From Datisca glomerata (taxonomy: Eukaryota > Streptophyta > Magnoliopsida > Cucurbitales > Datiscaceae): DNA of 64,000 nucleotides. The notes below the pieces were generated by a model. The model saw nothing but the letters and a program-made list of their open reading frames with translations, had not been told where the DNA came from and searched no databases. Both the position numbers and the translations under genes were made by a program. The stretch lies in assembly GCA_003255025.1 (NCBI GenBank), contig QANY01011424.1, positions 1 through 64,000 on the forward strand. The letters are read 5' to 3'. Shown here in pieces: positions 33,919 through 46,159 of the stretch; within the stretch, counting starts at the first letter, position 1; the number at the start of each line of letters is the position of its first letter.

Positions 33919-35780
33919 GATAGACATAATAATGATAACTTAAATTTAAAAAATACAAATCCAATATAATTGATAAATATCTAGAATTCGGGAAGTAAAC
34001 GTGATGCATGAATGCAACATAATAAATACAAAAATTTAACATTTACTAATCACGATAAAACAACCCTACGGTTAATGTGATGTCTTAAGGCCAGTCAGAT
34101 TAACCTTAGATTGTCTATGATACATTCTCCCCCTTATTAATTAAAACTTAAAATATCTCATATTTACTCTTTTAACAATAAAATATCGCTTGTTTGGTCA
34201 AGTCACAACTATCCACATGAAAATATAATTGTGACTTTGAGTGTAACCCATCATTTCAGATTCCGTGACTTTATTTAGAATATGTCGCATTAGGGTCGGT
34301 CAAAACTAAACTACATCACTTCCTCCTATCTTGTTAAGAAGTCCAACTTTGGTATTGATACAACTCGAAACCTTCATTAAGAGGATGAAAACAAAGCCAT
34401 CTCGAGGCCCTTACTCCCACTTGCTATTTTAGGATTATGTGTTTCTATTTTAATTAATTAATTAATTCTAAATTAATCATTCATTAAAATAATAAACCTA
34501 TGAATATTTAATAATCAGTTATGTCAATCTCATTGGTCTAAGCTCATTCAACCTTCTAAATCGACTAAATCATAATTACATGAACTTAGATTAACTAATT
34601 AATTATATTCATCAAACTTTAATAAACTATTTTACTAAAGTCGGTTATCCTAAAAATTATTGTAGCCCTTAGTGTGGTGTGATGACCAAGTTTTAACTAA
34701 TTAAATCTAGTAGTGTAAATACAATTGATTTCATAAAATAATACGTATAAACATATTAGGACAATTTTGATAAATCATGTTTTTACTGATGAGATGCATG
34801 ATCAAATGAAACTGTGTGATTTTTTATGTCTAGCATGTGATCGAATAATGGATGGACATGTTATCAAACATAATAATTAAATAATTATTTAATAATTAAA
34901 TAAAAAATAATAGACCGAGTGACTATTGAGCATTTTTTATGGAGCCCGTAAGTCAAAGTCAAATAAAGTGTTTATTGTTTTCTCCTCATGATTTCTATCT
35001 TCATAATCATTAAGTTTTCAACAAAATTCTATTTAATTAAGAAATACAATTTTACTTAATTAAAATTAATTTTTATAATTATCTTTTTAAAATAGTTGAC
35101 TTTGACTTAGTCAATAAACACTTTATATGATTTGGTCAAATTTGGGTTAAACCCAATCAACCTATTAATTTCTAATTTTCATACAAATGAAAAAATAATA
35201 ATTAATTTTAAAATTACATTAATTTCGAGTTTTAAAAAGATAATTGATAGATTTAGGGTTATCATCAAAACCTATAATGATAGGATTGGTTGGTATCAGA
35301 GTTTGTACGAAACTTTCCTAAATGTGACAACAACTGCCAACGACTACCATCACCGGCGGATCCGGCGCCGGCCACCATCTACCACCGGCGCCGGCGCCAA
35401 TTTTTTGTCTACGTCGATGAAACAGTAAATTTTGGCGACATTCCTGTTCAGCTTTAATCGGCGGCGCTAGCATCAGAATTCTAAAAGAATTCCTATTTCT
35501 TTTCTTTTCCATTCGTCATTCATCTTGTGCATATTTCATCTTTTCGAGATCAAAATAATTACAATAAATATTCAAAATAAAATTACAGAAACTCATACGC
35601 CCCAAAACGGCTTACACAAGATCTAAGGAAAAATTAAAGAACATAGCCTAACACAATAATCACCATACAATTAGCGATCCATTATTTTTCATACATTAAA
35701 AAACATAACAATTCATTCATTCATACATATTATATGAATAATGCAAGAAAGCCCACACAATATTTTACATATAAATACAT
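33919..35780. other. Gene-free stretch, possibly retroelement leader
   Basis: Upstream (minus strand) of the gag is about 1.3 kb of AT-rich sequence that may be the long leader typical of BARE/Angela elements. An isolated plus-strand primer-binding-like site lies at 35,291-35,301. A GC-rich palindromic patch (repeats of 'ggcgccgg') lies at 35,352-35,400. The two overlapping open frames here (35,132-35,428 and 35,318-35,512) arise from that patch. Confidence 0.45.
35291..35301 (+). other. Orphan tRNA-iMet-type primer-binding site
   Basis: TGGTATCAGAG matches the copia primer-binding site on the plus strand, but no plus-strand LTR with a CA end directly precedes it. Confidence 0.45.
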
Positions 35781-37845
35781 TGTTGCAACATGCCTGCAAC
35801 GCGGAGCGACTATTGAAAAAAAAATTATTTTTGAAGAAAAGAAATTCGCAGTCTCCACCAATCATTTTAGGGTGTGATTAGTCACCCAATTTAAAAAAAA
35901 GTTTGGTTTACAAAAACTCAAAGTTGGTTCGAGAGTCATTTGTGTGTGAGGAATGTATTAGCACCCCACAACACTTATTGTTAAAATAGCTACCAAATTC
36001 AACCAAATGCTATCTAAGTTCTATTTTTTAAAACAAATAAGGTTGAAGAAATTCATTTTGGAATGTCCCGTTCGGTACATTTGTATCATAAAAATGAATA
36101 AAATAAATTACTTTTAATGGGTAGTATAAAGACCATTGAAAAAAATTACTATTTTTTGTTTTTTTTATATTTTTTTAAATCAAAGCATTATTGGAGTCAT
36201 TCTCGGTATAACAAAAATAACTCTTCACTTCAGTATTTCAAAAAATTTGATATCCCAAAAATCCCAAAGTCCGTTATAGTGATTTTCTTTAATGAAATAA
36301 CTAAATAATGGAGTTAACCAAATTTAAATTTAATTTCTAAAGTTGTGATCCATACATATATAAATATTAACCCTAATGATAAGGGAATGAGAGAAGAATC
36401 ACATTATAAATATGACAATATGAGAGTGCTACATAAATAGAGATGTAAACAAAAGATATGCTAAATATTATATAAAAAATAAATGGATGAAAAGTTAGGG
36501 TCATATGTAAATTGTAGAATGACAAAGTGGAGAAAAATATGTAAAGCAGAAAATGAATATGCAAAACTTGTAAAAGATGTGAGTGGTGAATATTAAAATA
36601 AACATATATTAAAAAAAAGAGAGGAAATTAAGATAAAATGGAAAAAATACAAAACAAAAAAAAGAGGGAGGGGGATACAAATGGTGCATTGCCCTCTAGT
36701 AACAGAGGATGTCACCTCCTTTTTCGGCAACAGAGGGTGATATATCGCCCTTCTTTTACTTTGTTTTTATTTTTTAGTTTAATTTTCTATTTGTATATAA
36801 TATAACTATAAATAATTTTTTCTATTTTAATATAATATAACTACAATATTATAAATAAATTAATATTAGAAATCTCAAAAGTATAAATATTTTTGGGGTT
36901 TAATATATAATTTTTTATTTTGGACTACTTAGTTCACTAATTACCATTATTTTCTTTTTTCCTTCATTGCTAATCAAATAGAAAAAGAATGATCATAGGT
37001 GGTAATTAGTTCAAACAAGTGTCACTAAAATCTCAACAAGATCTAAAAAAGAAAAGACTTGTGAGAACATTAAAAAAATCTTAAAGTTTAAATATTTACG
37101 TAATCTAACTCTCTATTTTATGCATTTTTATGTATGAGAAATTATTATAGGGGATTTTGCAACAAATGTACACTTTCAATTGATTAAATGGTTGATTCAC
37201 ATTGAGTTAATTTTGCACTCATCAAAGGCTTTATCATCATCCTCATTGATTAAGTTGATGACAAATGCATCTCATTACCAAATTTATAGGAAGATCATCA
37301 ATGCATTAAAATCAAACTCAAGATTAAAAGTAAAAAATAAAGAAGAAGGAAAAAAAATTATATAAATTATATGGGTATGAAGGAGAAATGATGAAGAACA
37401 ATGAACAATATATCTTATTAGTAGAGGTGCAAGAAATTTAGACTACATTAAGAAAAAAAATGAGAGAAAATGAATAGATGAATAAAAATGTAAACTCCTT
37501 TTCCCTCTCTAAGAAAATATCTCTTATTTTTCACACACTCTATCTAAAAATATCACTCTCATTCTTTCAAAAGCCTCTCATCTTTCTCACTCCAAGTGTC
37601 CCTCTTCAAGTGAACACCCCCTCCCTATTTATAGGAAAATTAGGGTTTCACTTTTTTTCTTTTAGTCCTTATGCTCCATTTTTTATTTTTTTAGTCCTTG
37701 AACTTTTTCTTATATTTTTAGTCCCTTGTCTATTTATCTATTTTAGACAATGGGCTTTTTTATTTTTTCAAAAATCACACATTATCTTAGACTAGTAAAT
37801 AGGCTAATAAATAAAATGTGTATATTTAAATTATTGAACCGAACA
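35781..37845 (-). mobile_element. 3' LTR of the Ogre/Tat-like element
   Basis: This LTR of about 2.06 kb ends on the minus strand with 'gcatgttgcaaca' at 35,781. Its start near 37,845 (TGTTCGG) is less certain. A 'cctataaatagg' promoter-like site on the minus strand (near 37,624-37,635) is followed by a purine-rich leader, as in the LTR at 1-1,890. The plus-strand open frame at 37,478-37,795 is antisense to this region and not a gene. Confidence 0.75.
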
Positions 37846-37860
37846 AAATACGATATCTAT

Positions 37861-37880
37861 AGTTGCCCTCATTTGTTCAC
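37861..37880 (-). other. Purine tract near the 3' LTR start
   Basis: The minus strand reads GTGAACAAATGAGGGCAACT, a form often seen close to the LTR in Tat-type elements. It lies about 15 bases from the assumed LTR start, so either that start or this tract is misplaced. Confidence 0.45.
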
Positions 37881-37984
37881 ACTTCTAATCTTACAAGGTG
37901 GACAAAGGTTAGATACGTGTTTTTGAGCGGTATGAGAAAACACTATATAGAATAGGAGAATAGAAACCTCGTCTGATTAAGGCT

Positions 37985-39440
37985 TTATGAAATAGACCTT
38001 GATAGAGATAGACTTCGACCTCAACTCAATTTGGGTTCGATTTAATCAAATATATTGAAATGGACCAGGCGCTTGGACCGGGCTTCGACCGTGACAAAGT
38101 CGGGTTCGGTTTAAAACAAAGATATTTGAAAATGAAAGGACCTAGATAGCTTTGACCTCGACTTGATGCGGGTACTATTTAACCAGAGTAATTGAAACGA
38201 ACCAGGCACTGACACCGGGCTTTGACCGCGATAAAGCCGGGTTCAATTTAACCGAAGATATTAGAAAGGAAAACGGACCTAGAATAGGCTTCGACTTTGA
38301 CTCAATTCGGGTTTGATTAAATCAGAATAATTGAAATGGACCAGGTGTTGACACCGGGCTTCAATCGCGACAAAGTCGGGTTCGATTTAACCAAAGATAT
38401 TTAAGAGGGAAACGAACCTGGATAGACTCAGGTTTCGACCTCGACTTGATGCGATTCGATTTAACCAGAGTAATTGAGATGAATCAGACGCTGACACTGA
38501 GCTTCGACCGCAACTGGGTTTGATTTAACCAAAGATGTTTGATAGGAAAAATTGACCTGGAACAAGCTTCGACCTCGACTCAATTCGGGTTTGATTTAAC
38601 CAGATTGAAATGGACCAGGCGCTGACACCAGGCTTCGACCGTGACAACTTCGAGTTCGATTTAATTGAAGATATTTCAAAGGGAAACTGACCTGGAACAC
38701 GCTTCGACCTCGACTCAATTCAGGTTTGATTAAACCAAAATAATTGAAATGGACCAGGCGCTGACACCAGGCTTGGACCGTAACAAAATTAGGTTTGATT
38801 TAACCAAAGATATTTGAAAGGAAAATGAACCTGAATAGGCTTCGACCTCGACTCAATTCAGGTTTGATTTAATCGAATATTTTGAAATGGACCAGGCACA
38901 AACACCAGGCTTCAACCGCGACAAAGTTGGGTTTGATTTAATCAAAGATATTTGAAAGGGAAATAGACCTGGAACAAGCTTCAACCTCGACTTAATTTAG
39001 GTTCGATTTCATCAGATATTTTGAAATGTACCAAGTGCTGACATCGGGTTTTGACCTTGACAAAGTCAGGTTTGATTTAACTAAAGATATTTGAAAGGGA
39101 AACGAACCTGGAATAGGCTTTGACCTCGACTCAATTCTGGTTCGATTTAACTAAATATTTTAAAATGGACTAGGCGCTGACACTAGGCTTCTACCTCGAC
39201 AAAGGTGGGTTTGATTTAACTAAATATATTTGAAAGGAAAATGGACCTGGAACAGGCTTCGACCTCGACTCAATTCGGGTTCAATTGAACCAAATATTTT
39301 GAAATGGACCAGGCGCTGACACCGGGCTTCGACCGCGATAAAATTAGGTTTGATTTAACCAAAGATATTTGAAAGCGAACAGACTTGGAACAGGCTTCGA
39401 CCTCGACTCAATTCAGATTCAATTTAACCGAATTAATAGA
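37985..39440 (-). repeat. Tandem array, about 138-bp unit, about 10.5 copies
   Basis: The landmark 'cttcgacctcgact' or a close variant recurs near 38,007, 38,153, 38,290, 38,432, 38,569, 38,702, 38,840, 38,980, 39,118, 39,257 and 39,394, an average spacing near 138.7 bp. Each unit has two related halves: one with 'cgacctcgactcaattcggg', the other with 'caggcgctgacacc' and 'cgaccgcgacaaagt'. Both halves end in a 'ttcgatttaacc' type segment, so the unit looks like a dimer of two diverged monomers. No conserved open frame runs through it. Confidence 0.9.
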
Positions 39441-41356
39441 TGTTGAAGTTGACTTATGCAAGTCTCATATAACAACAAAAGCTTATTAATGCAAGCTTTA
39501 AATGTGAAAATTCATGCGTGGATTTTGAAAGAATATCACTAAATGATTCATGCACTTGAATTGTATCAAAACAACTAATGTGATGCATGTTTATGCATTG
39601 TAAGATAATGATTTTGAATGTATGCTATGCATGATTGTGAACATTTATAAGAAAATTATTTAAAGATTTTTGAAAGTTGACTAACGTGGCCTTTGATTTT
39701 AAATGGATGCTCTAATGGTATGAAACCGAAGCAACTAGTATGACGCATGTTTATGAAATTCTCGACTTATATTAGAAGTGGGATGATCATTATAATGTTA
39801 AAAATATGCATTATTGTCACCTCCATCATCCTTTTGAACAGTCGTTTGGACTAGGATCATAGATTGACATGAGTAATTGATCATATGATAGAGAAAATGG
39901 TGTGTCCTTTGTACTGGATCATGCCCCAGTAGTTAGATTTTTGCCAACGGTTGAAAAATAAATGATTTCCCTTTTTTTCATCTGATTCTCTTCACTTGTA
40001 CGTATCGTATTATTTTGTAGCTACATTCCCATTCTTATTCATGACGCCTTTTCAGATAACTTCAAACCCTCTTATATATGTACATGTTGACATGTCTGTC
40101 CTATTTTCTTTGACCAATGATGTCGTTCAAGTTTTCACCATGACCTAGAACTCTTTTTTCCATGGTGTGGTTTTCACCATACCCCCAAACTCCTTTTTGT
40201 GCCAAAAGTCATGCTCTTAAGTAATTTCAAAAGTAATTTACAATGACATCTACATGCTCTAGATGTTGGAAGAAAGAAATGGAGAAAGTAAAAATGATAG
40301 AGTGAATATTGTGAATAAAAGCTTTTTATTGACAAAAAAGATGATCAACAATGTTTAAAGAGATTATGAGAAAATAAATTGTGGAATAAGATTTTTCTAG
40401 TTTCGGAGTGACTCTTTTGAGAATTAAAACATTCCACATACTATTTTGCTCACTTATAGTGATAAACCTTTCCTTATTTCAAATTTCCTTTTTTGTATCT
40501 ACTATATTTTTTGTTGATTTTTTTGCCTTTGTCTTTTTCTATTGCGCCAGTTTGAGAAATTTTCACCTTTTGAGACATATATATTGACAAAAATATTAAT
40601 TTCCCCAATGTAGGGAGTGATCATTGGCTAGGTGTCGTGAAATGAAGATTCGTTTTAGGCTCAATTGGACTTGCAATGGATAAAAGTGTTTGGGATTGCA
40701 GGAAGAATGCCTCTCCATCATTTTAAATCAAAAGTAAATTCAGCAACAACATGACCTCAAATAAGGATAAAAACATTTTGCAATGTCTTTATTCACAAAA
40801 AAAATACTATTTTCACTTTTTGTTGTCTCTTCACTGAAAATAAGATCGTCAAAGCTATATTTGGTACTGCTTATGCGTTTATTCTCAAAATCATCATCCC
40901 TAATCTGGGTTGGTTTGTTGGGTGAAAGGAAAGAAATGAGAGAGATGCAAGAGCATGATGTTAATGAATGAAGAACTGGAAATGCATTTATTAACTTTGA
41001 AATGAGCAGAAACACAAATATGACAAAAAGCTAGAATTAAAAGTAGGAGGCAACTAAAAATAAATGAAACACGATAAGAAGATGTATTACAAAAGTTTCT
41101 TAGATATTGAGTAGAGCTTTGAGGAATTTGACATTAGTTCGTCACTCTTGAAGGTCCCTAAGAAGCAATGACAATTCGGTGATACGTCAATTATTGAACT
41201 TATAGTCACGACAACAATGATATATGAAAACATCGATATATTACAACCATTAAAACATTCACCGCATCAAAGTTGTTCCATTATCACATGAAGAGATACA
41301 TTCCATGAAATTTGCCATGGCATTCCCATGCTATGGTGGAGAGTTAAGGCTAGTTA
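39441..41356 (-). other. Internal Ogre-like sequence without assignable domains
   Basis: Between gag and the tandem array no protease, RT, RNase H or integrase motif was recognised. The open frames at 40,740-41,015 (minus) and 40,783-40,971 (plus) have no recognised product. Confidence 0.5.
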
Positions 41357-42948
41357 TTAGTTGTCATCGGCTTTCTTGAAGTTTAGCAAACCGATTTTGA
41401 TTAACATCTGAACTCTAACTTTCAACATTGTGCAATTTTTAGTTGAATGTCCCATCGCCCCTGCATGATAATCACATCGAGTAGTTGGATTGGACCATCT
41501 AAGATATGGTGGATGGAGAGTCTCGTAAAGGACTGACACCAACTAGTTATTCTATATTAATTATGGTGATAATTCTATATAGAACATCAGAATTGATCGT
41601 ATTGGATGAACTGTTGGTTATTCCTATTTCCCCTTTGAGGCTAGTCAACTCGACCAACATTTTACTAGTGAGTTGGTGGTCTCAGATAAGATCTTAGGTT
41701 ATTTCAAGATGTTGGTTGCTGGGAATGATAATTGCATAGCACGTAGGGGGTATTCACCACATATGATATCGAGATTTGGGTCATTCAATGTACTTTAAAA
41801 GGCACGATTCGGGATTCACAGCTTGTGTTGGGTACCCAAAATTGATCGTATGTACCTATCATTCTTTTCATTTTGACGGCAACCCATTTTCTATAGAGGA
41901 TGCTTCTGACAGAGCTCCTGGAATTCTACCATTTTTTATCCCACATTCTATTCTTTCACTAATGACTGTAATATTAGAAAAGTCGCATGGAGCATTTCCA
42001 ATCATTCTATCATGAAGACCTCAAGGTATTCATAAACGTTCCAACTATTTTTTTATAAGGCGGGTTATACTTGAGCAGCTAATTCCCCCCCCCCATCCCC
42101 ACCTTTGAGCATATTCCTTAAAACTTTCAGTATGCTTTTTTTTTTCAACATTTGCAGATCAAAATAATTAAAAGCCATGTCCGTATTGTACTTGTATTAT
42201 CTCTGAAAAGCGTCACCTTAGTCTTTACATCTCTGAATATGTTGACCATCTAACTAGATGTGCCAGCGAGATGCATCCTCCCAATCAAACCATCTTTAGA
42301 AAAAAATGGATCAACAACTTATCATCATGCTTGCATGTAGTCATTTTTCTGCAATACACAATAAGGTGACTCCTCAGGCATGTACTGTCATCATACCTTT
42401 TAAACTCTTGAAGTTTAAATTTGTGAGGGATGATTATATCTAGGACCAGACATAATTGGGTGGCATCAATGGTACCGTATGCATATGTTCCTTCAATAGC
42501 ATGCAACCTCTCTTCTAGAAAATCCAACTTATCACTCATAAGTGGAATTTCACTTAGTTTGATAACAAACATCTGTGCTTTTGCGTCATCGAGATCAGGT
42601 ATGATGATTCGCTCATCATCATGTTCTCTTTGTGAGGTGAAAACTTGATTGTGATCAGGTGCCGCTGTTGGGGTGTCGTACCCAAATTTTCTTGAATGCA
42701 TCAATTCCTGGGGACTTGGAAACATGTAGTGCTGCACGTTTATTGGTATTGATGGAGCATGGAATTGGTCTGTCTGGTGCATTGGTAGAATGGAGTGAAT
42801 CCAAGAGGGTAAAGTGGAGTATCGACGTTGATCTCATGGTGATGGAGCCCTTTTGCGGATTTTCAAGACATGCTTTTCCTTTGTTGGTGGCGAGAAGTTC
42901 TAGGACTTTGACCATTTGTTTTTTCAACTCCCAAATTTCTTGTTTCAT
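41357..42948 (-). pseudogene. Ogre/Tat-like gag, frameshifted
   Basis: The minus strand begins with MKQEIWELKKQMVKVLELLA at 42,948, a coiled-coil-like N-terminus. The frame shifts near 42,700-42,780 into a 165-codon piece (42,285-42,782) with LDFLEERLHAIEG, IIPHKFKLQEFKRYD and CRKMTTCKHDDKLLIHFF, the capsid-like core of Tat/Ogre gag. Beyond a stop, scattered frames keep ERIECGIKNGRIPGA near 41,930 and, at 41,357-41,542, CDYHAGAMGHSTKNC, the single zinc-finger-like CxxHxGxxGHxxxxC of this lineage. The order matches an intact gag. Stops and shifts make it non-functional. Confidence 0.8.
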
Positions 42949-44091
42949 TATCTCTTGTGATTATTTTTTCTTGTTCATCCATGATTCTAGCTTGAGATTA
43001 TGCCATTTAAGGATAATGGATGCGCACCCAATATGTTTTTTCTCTCTTTTATTTTTATTCATTTTTCTAAACGAAAAGAAAGAAACTATAATGTATGAAA
43101 GAATGAAAGAAAATTCAATGCATGAAAGAATTAATAAATCCTATAAAATAATGAAGCAAATGATGAACCTATGATGCATGTACTAAAGTTAAACTTATAA
43201 TGCTCAAAAGAAATAATAAAAATTCGGATGCACGAAATGAAGAATTGTATACAAATCAAGAGTTTAGAAAACATGTTTGTGGATGGAGTTAATGACAATT
43301 CTAAAAGATGAAGGAAAATAAGATTCGCCCTCAAAATTTTATTCTACTTGTATGCCAAAATAATAACAACAATAATCAACGATGAAAGTGGTACATTTAT
43401 GGTGGTGATAATTATCATGATGATGAGGATGATAACGAGGATGAGTCGAGGATGATGATGAGGATGATAACGAGGATGAGACGAGGATGATGATGGGGGT
43501 GATGATGAGGATGATGACATGATGACGACCATGATGATGATGATGTTGATGATAACATGATTCAATAAAATTGAAAACAAATTATGGCAAATACAAGTAC
43601 CATATAAATGTTCAACATGACCTACCTAACACAATTGGGAGACCCTAGGATTTGGTATTGATTTCTCATTAAGGGAGGCTTTAAAATTGTCAAGATATGT
43701 GTAGTTAGGGTATAAAACTCTTAAAATTCTCTTAGGCTATCCACATTATTATCCAAATGGAGTAACAAAGGCCCCAAATGATATCCTGAAAGGATTGACC
43801 TGAGTGAGAACTTTCATGAGCCTGCTCAGGAACGTCAATTCCATGAAGGCATTCCACTACTCATTCTCTCTAATCCAAAAGAGAAAGCCCGGGTATTGGG
43901 ATCATGTATGTGTGTGAATTAGAAATTATGTAAAGAAATATACATCATAAAAATAAACTACAAACAACTATGAGCATGAATAAAAAAACATAATGAATCA
44001 AATAAACAAACAAAGAGCCATACAAAAAGGATAGCATATGATAAAATTTTAGCATGACTCTCTATCGATCTAAAGTGGTTAGAACGATTGC
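42949..44091 (-). other. Leader region of the Ogre-like element
   Basis: Sequence between PBS and gag, without recognised coding content. It includes the GAT-rich microsatellite at 43,400-43,560. The 78-codon minus-strand frame over that microsatellite is a serine/proline/histidine-rich artefact. Confidence 0.55.
43400..43560. repeat. Degenerate (GAT)n microsatellite
   Basis: The dominant unit is 'gatgatgag' with interruptions. A longer 'gaggatgataacgaggatgag' segment is repeated near 43,422 and 43,460. Confidence 0.85.
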
Positions 44092-44110
44092 GTCCTCAGT
44101 GGAGTCGCCA
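44092..44110 (-). other. Primer-binding site of the Ogre-like element
   Basis: The minus strand reads TGGCGACTCCACTGAGGAC three bases after the 5' LTR end. From memory, this resembles the tRNA-Arg-type site reported for Ogre elements. Confidence 0.75.
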
Positions 44111-44113
44111 AGT

Positions 44114-44724
44114 TGTCGCAATGTGCCTGTGACGCGAAGCATTGATTGAAAAAAAATCATTTTTGAAGAAAAGAAATTCAGAATCGCCACCAATTATTTT
44201 AAGGTGTGATTGGTCACCCAATTTTAAAATAAAAATTTTGATCTACGAAAACTCAAAATTGGTTCGAAAGTCATTTGTTTGGGGGGAAGGTATTAGCACC
44301 CAACAACACTCATTATTAAAATGGTTACCAAATTCAATCAAATGCGATCCAAGTTATATTTTTTTTTAAAATAAGGTTGAAGAAATTCATTTTTGAATGC
44401 CCATTTGATACATTTTGTATCATAAAAATGAACAAAATAAATTACCTTTAATGGGTGGTACAAAGACCATTGAAATTTTTTTTTATTTTCTTATATATTT
44501 TTAAATCAAAGCATTATTGTAGTCATTCTCGGCATCCCAAAAATAACTCTTCACCTCAGTACTTCGAGAAATTTGGTATCCTAAACATCTCAAAGTACGT
44601 CATAGTGATTTTATTTAGTGAAAAAAAACAAAATAATGGAGTTAACCAAATTTAAATTTAATTGTTAAGGTTGTGATACATACATACATACATACATACA
44701 TACATACATACATACATACATACA

Positions 44725-44760
<36 letters not shown>

Positions 44761-44881
44761 TATATATATTAACCCTAATGATAAGGGAATGAGAGAAGAA
44801 TCACATTATAAACATGATAATATGAGAGTGTTACATAAATAAAGATGTAAAGAAAAGATATACTAGATACTTTATAATAAT
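44114..44881 (-). mobile_element. 5' LTR of the Ogre/Tat-like element, truncated
   Basis: It matches 35,781 to about 36,475 in the 3' LTR. It stops at 44,881, where unrelated gypsy sequence starts, so about 1.3 kb of the promoter-bearing LTR start is missing. It contains a tetranucleotide microsatellite not expanded in the partner LTR. Confidence 0.8.
44678..44770. repeat. (CATA)n microsatellite followed by (TA)n
   Basis: About 18 CATA units followed by a short TA run. The matching position in the partner LTR (near 36,352-36,364) has about two units. Confidence 0.95.
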
Positions 44882-45066
44882 CACACGTCATTGATACCCC
44901 TACTCACAAACAATTTAAGAATCTCGAAACACAGATAAACTTGAAAAACAAGCATGGCTACCTAGATTGGGTGAAGCTTATCAAACCCAGGTAGCTCGGA
45001 TGTAGAACTCGAGTTGATGAAGTCTTCGGATATCAGAAGCTACCCAAGTCCATGACTTGGGGAAAT
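44882..45066 (+). mobile_element. Gypsy internal 3' end with polypurine tract
   Basis: About 185 bp lead to 'gacttggggaaat' directly before the LTR at 45,067, a plausible polypurine tract. No coding domain is identified. This makes the following LTR a 3' LTR of a 5'-truncated element. Confidence 0.5.
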
Positions 45067-45782
45067 TGTTATAGGCATTTTTCCAACCCCAATGACACAA
45101 CGACACGTGTCACGCCATAATAGGAAACTCCCTATGCCAAGAAAGGAGCGGGACCGACCTCGGTTGGTCAACCTCTATGGAGTTCAGGATGCACAAGACC
45201 CGAGCTCATGAAAAAATGAGGATAAGCTTCCTCGACCTCGAGCAAAAAGTCATTATTACCCGCAGAAGGTGACAACCAAGGTGGCACTTTCACCTAAGCC
45301 CGAGGGTCCAAGCAGTCTAGTCGTTGCAACAGAAGGCTAGAATAGCCTTCGTCTGGTCATTGCATCAACATTTAATATCCACAAGCTTTATGTTAAAGTT
45401 CACCTCATTTCCATCCAATTAGTGCCATGTAAGACATACTTTGTGTCCCACAAAGACTTCTTTGACACGCTATCCACGACATGAGGACTTAGGTATAAAT
45501 ACTTCCCTAATCATCAAAAGAGGTTTACCCATTCTCCCCTCAGTACTTTATGCTGAGATATCGACCATCTACTGACTTAGACATCGGAGGCCCTCAGGCA
45601 TGGTAACTTTCCCCGGTTCTTTTTTTTAAGGTTCTTTGTCTTTGTTTTGCAGACGTTGAGGTTGTAAGGAGATCCACCCAAGAAGAGGAGGAAGTTTAAT
45701 AAAAAGAAAAGATCATGTATGGCACCAACACATTTAACAAGAAAGGCCAATATCTGTATTGTTTAAGTTTTCAACTAAAACA
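45067..45782 (+). mobile_element. Ty3-gypsy LTR, second copy of the 30.4-kb family
   Basis: This 716-bp segment starts TGTTATAGGC and ends CTAAAACA. It matches 30,419-31,113 throughout, including 'ggtataaatact' at 45,493 and 'ttgcagacgttgagg' near 45,647. No PBS follows. Confidence 0.8.
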
Positions 45783-46159
45783 ATAGCCAGTCCAGTGCGT
45801 GTGTGTTGCTCGCGTGCATGCGTGCGAGTGTATATATAGGGGGCACATAATTTGCATAATCGGCCAATTTTAGATGAAGCTGCTTCTTAGTTGCTTTGAT
45901 TCGAATGTGGTCATCATAAAATTTTATCCAGAAATCTTGATGTAAAATCACAATTGCCAATTTTTGAAGCTAAAATTTTTAGGTTATTTCATCTTCTTTG
46001 TTATTGTAGGAGATTTATATGTTCTTTTAGAGAATGCATTGGAATTTAATGATTTGATGTTGTAAATTAATATAGATGATTCTTTTATTTTATTTTTTGC
46101 AAAAAGATTTAGATATTACAAATTCTTTTTAGAAATAATCTTGTGATTAATTGCGGATA

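Larger units (their letters stand above)
35781..44881 (-). mobile_element. Ogre/Tat-like Ty3-gypsy element without recognisable pol
   Basis: On the minus strand: truncated 5' LTR (44,881-44,114), PBS (44,110-44,092), leader, gag (42,948 to about 41,357), unassigned sequence, a 138-bp tandem array (39,440-37,985), a purine tract and the 3' LTR (37,845-35,781). Ogre/Tat elements are usually 10-25 kb. This copy has only about 6.2 kb of internal sequence and no visible protease, RT or integrase, so it is a deleted or non-autonomous form. The 5' LTR stops where another gypsy fragment begins. Confidence 0.8.

Noticed and set aside
37478..37795. 105-codon plus-strand frame rich in F and L, resembling a membrane protein
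   Set aside because: It is the antisense of the purine-rich leader of an LTR. The hydrophobic composition comes from T-rich sequence.
38000..39440. Regular 138-bp spacing considered as a CRISPR-like array
   Set aside because: The unit is repeated along its whole length with no unique spacers, and it lies within a retrotransposon.
43344..43580. 78-codon frame rich in serine, proline and histidine
   Set aside because: It is a translation of a degenerate GAT microsatellite.
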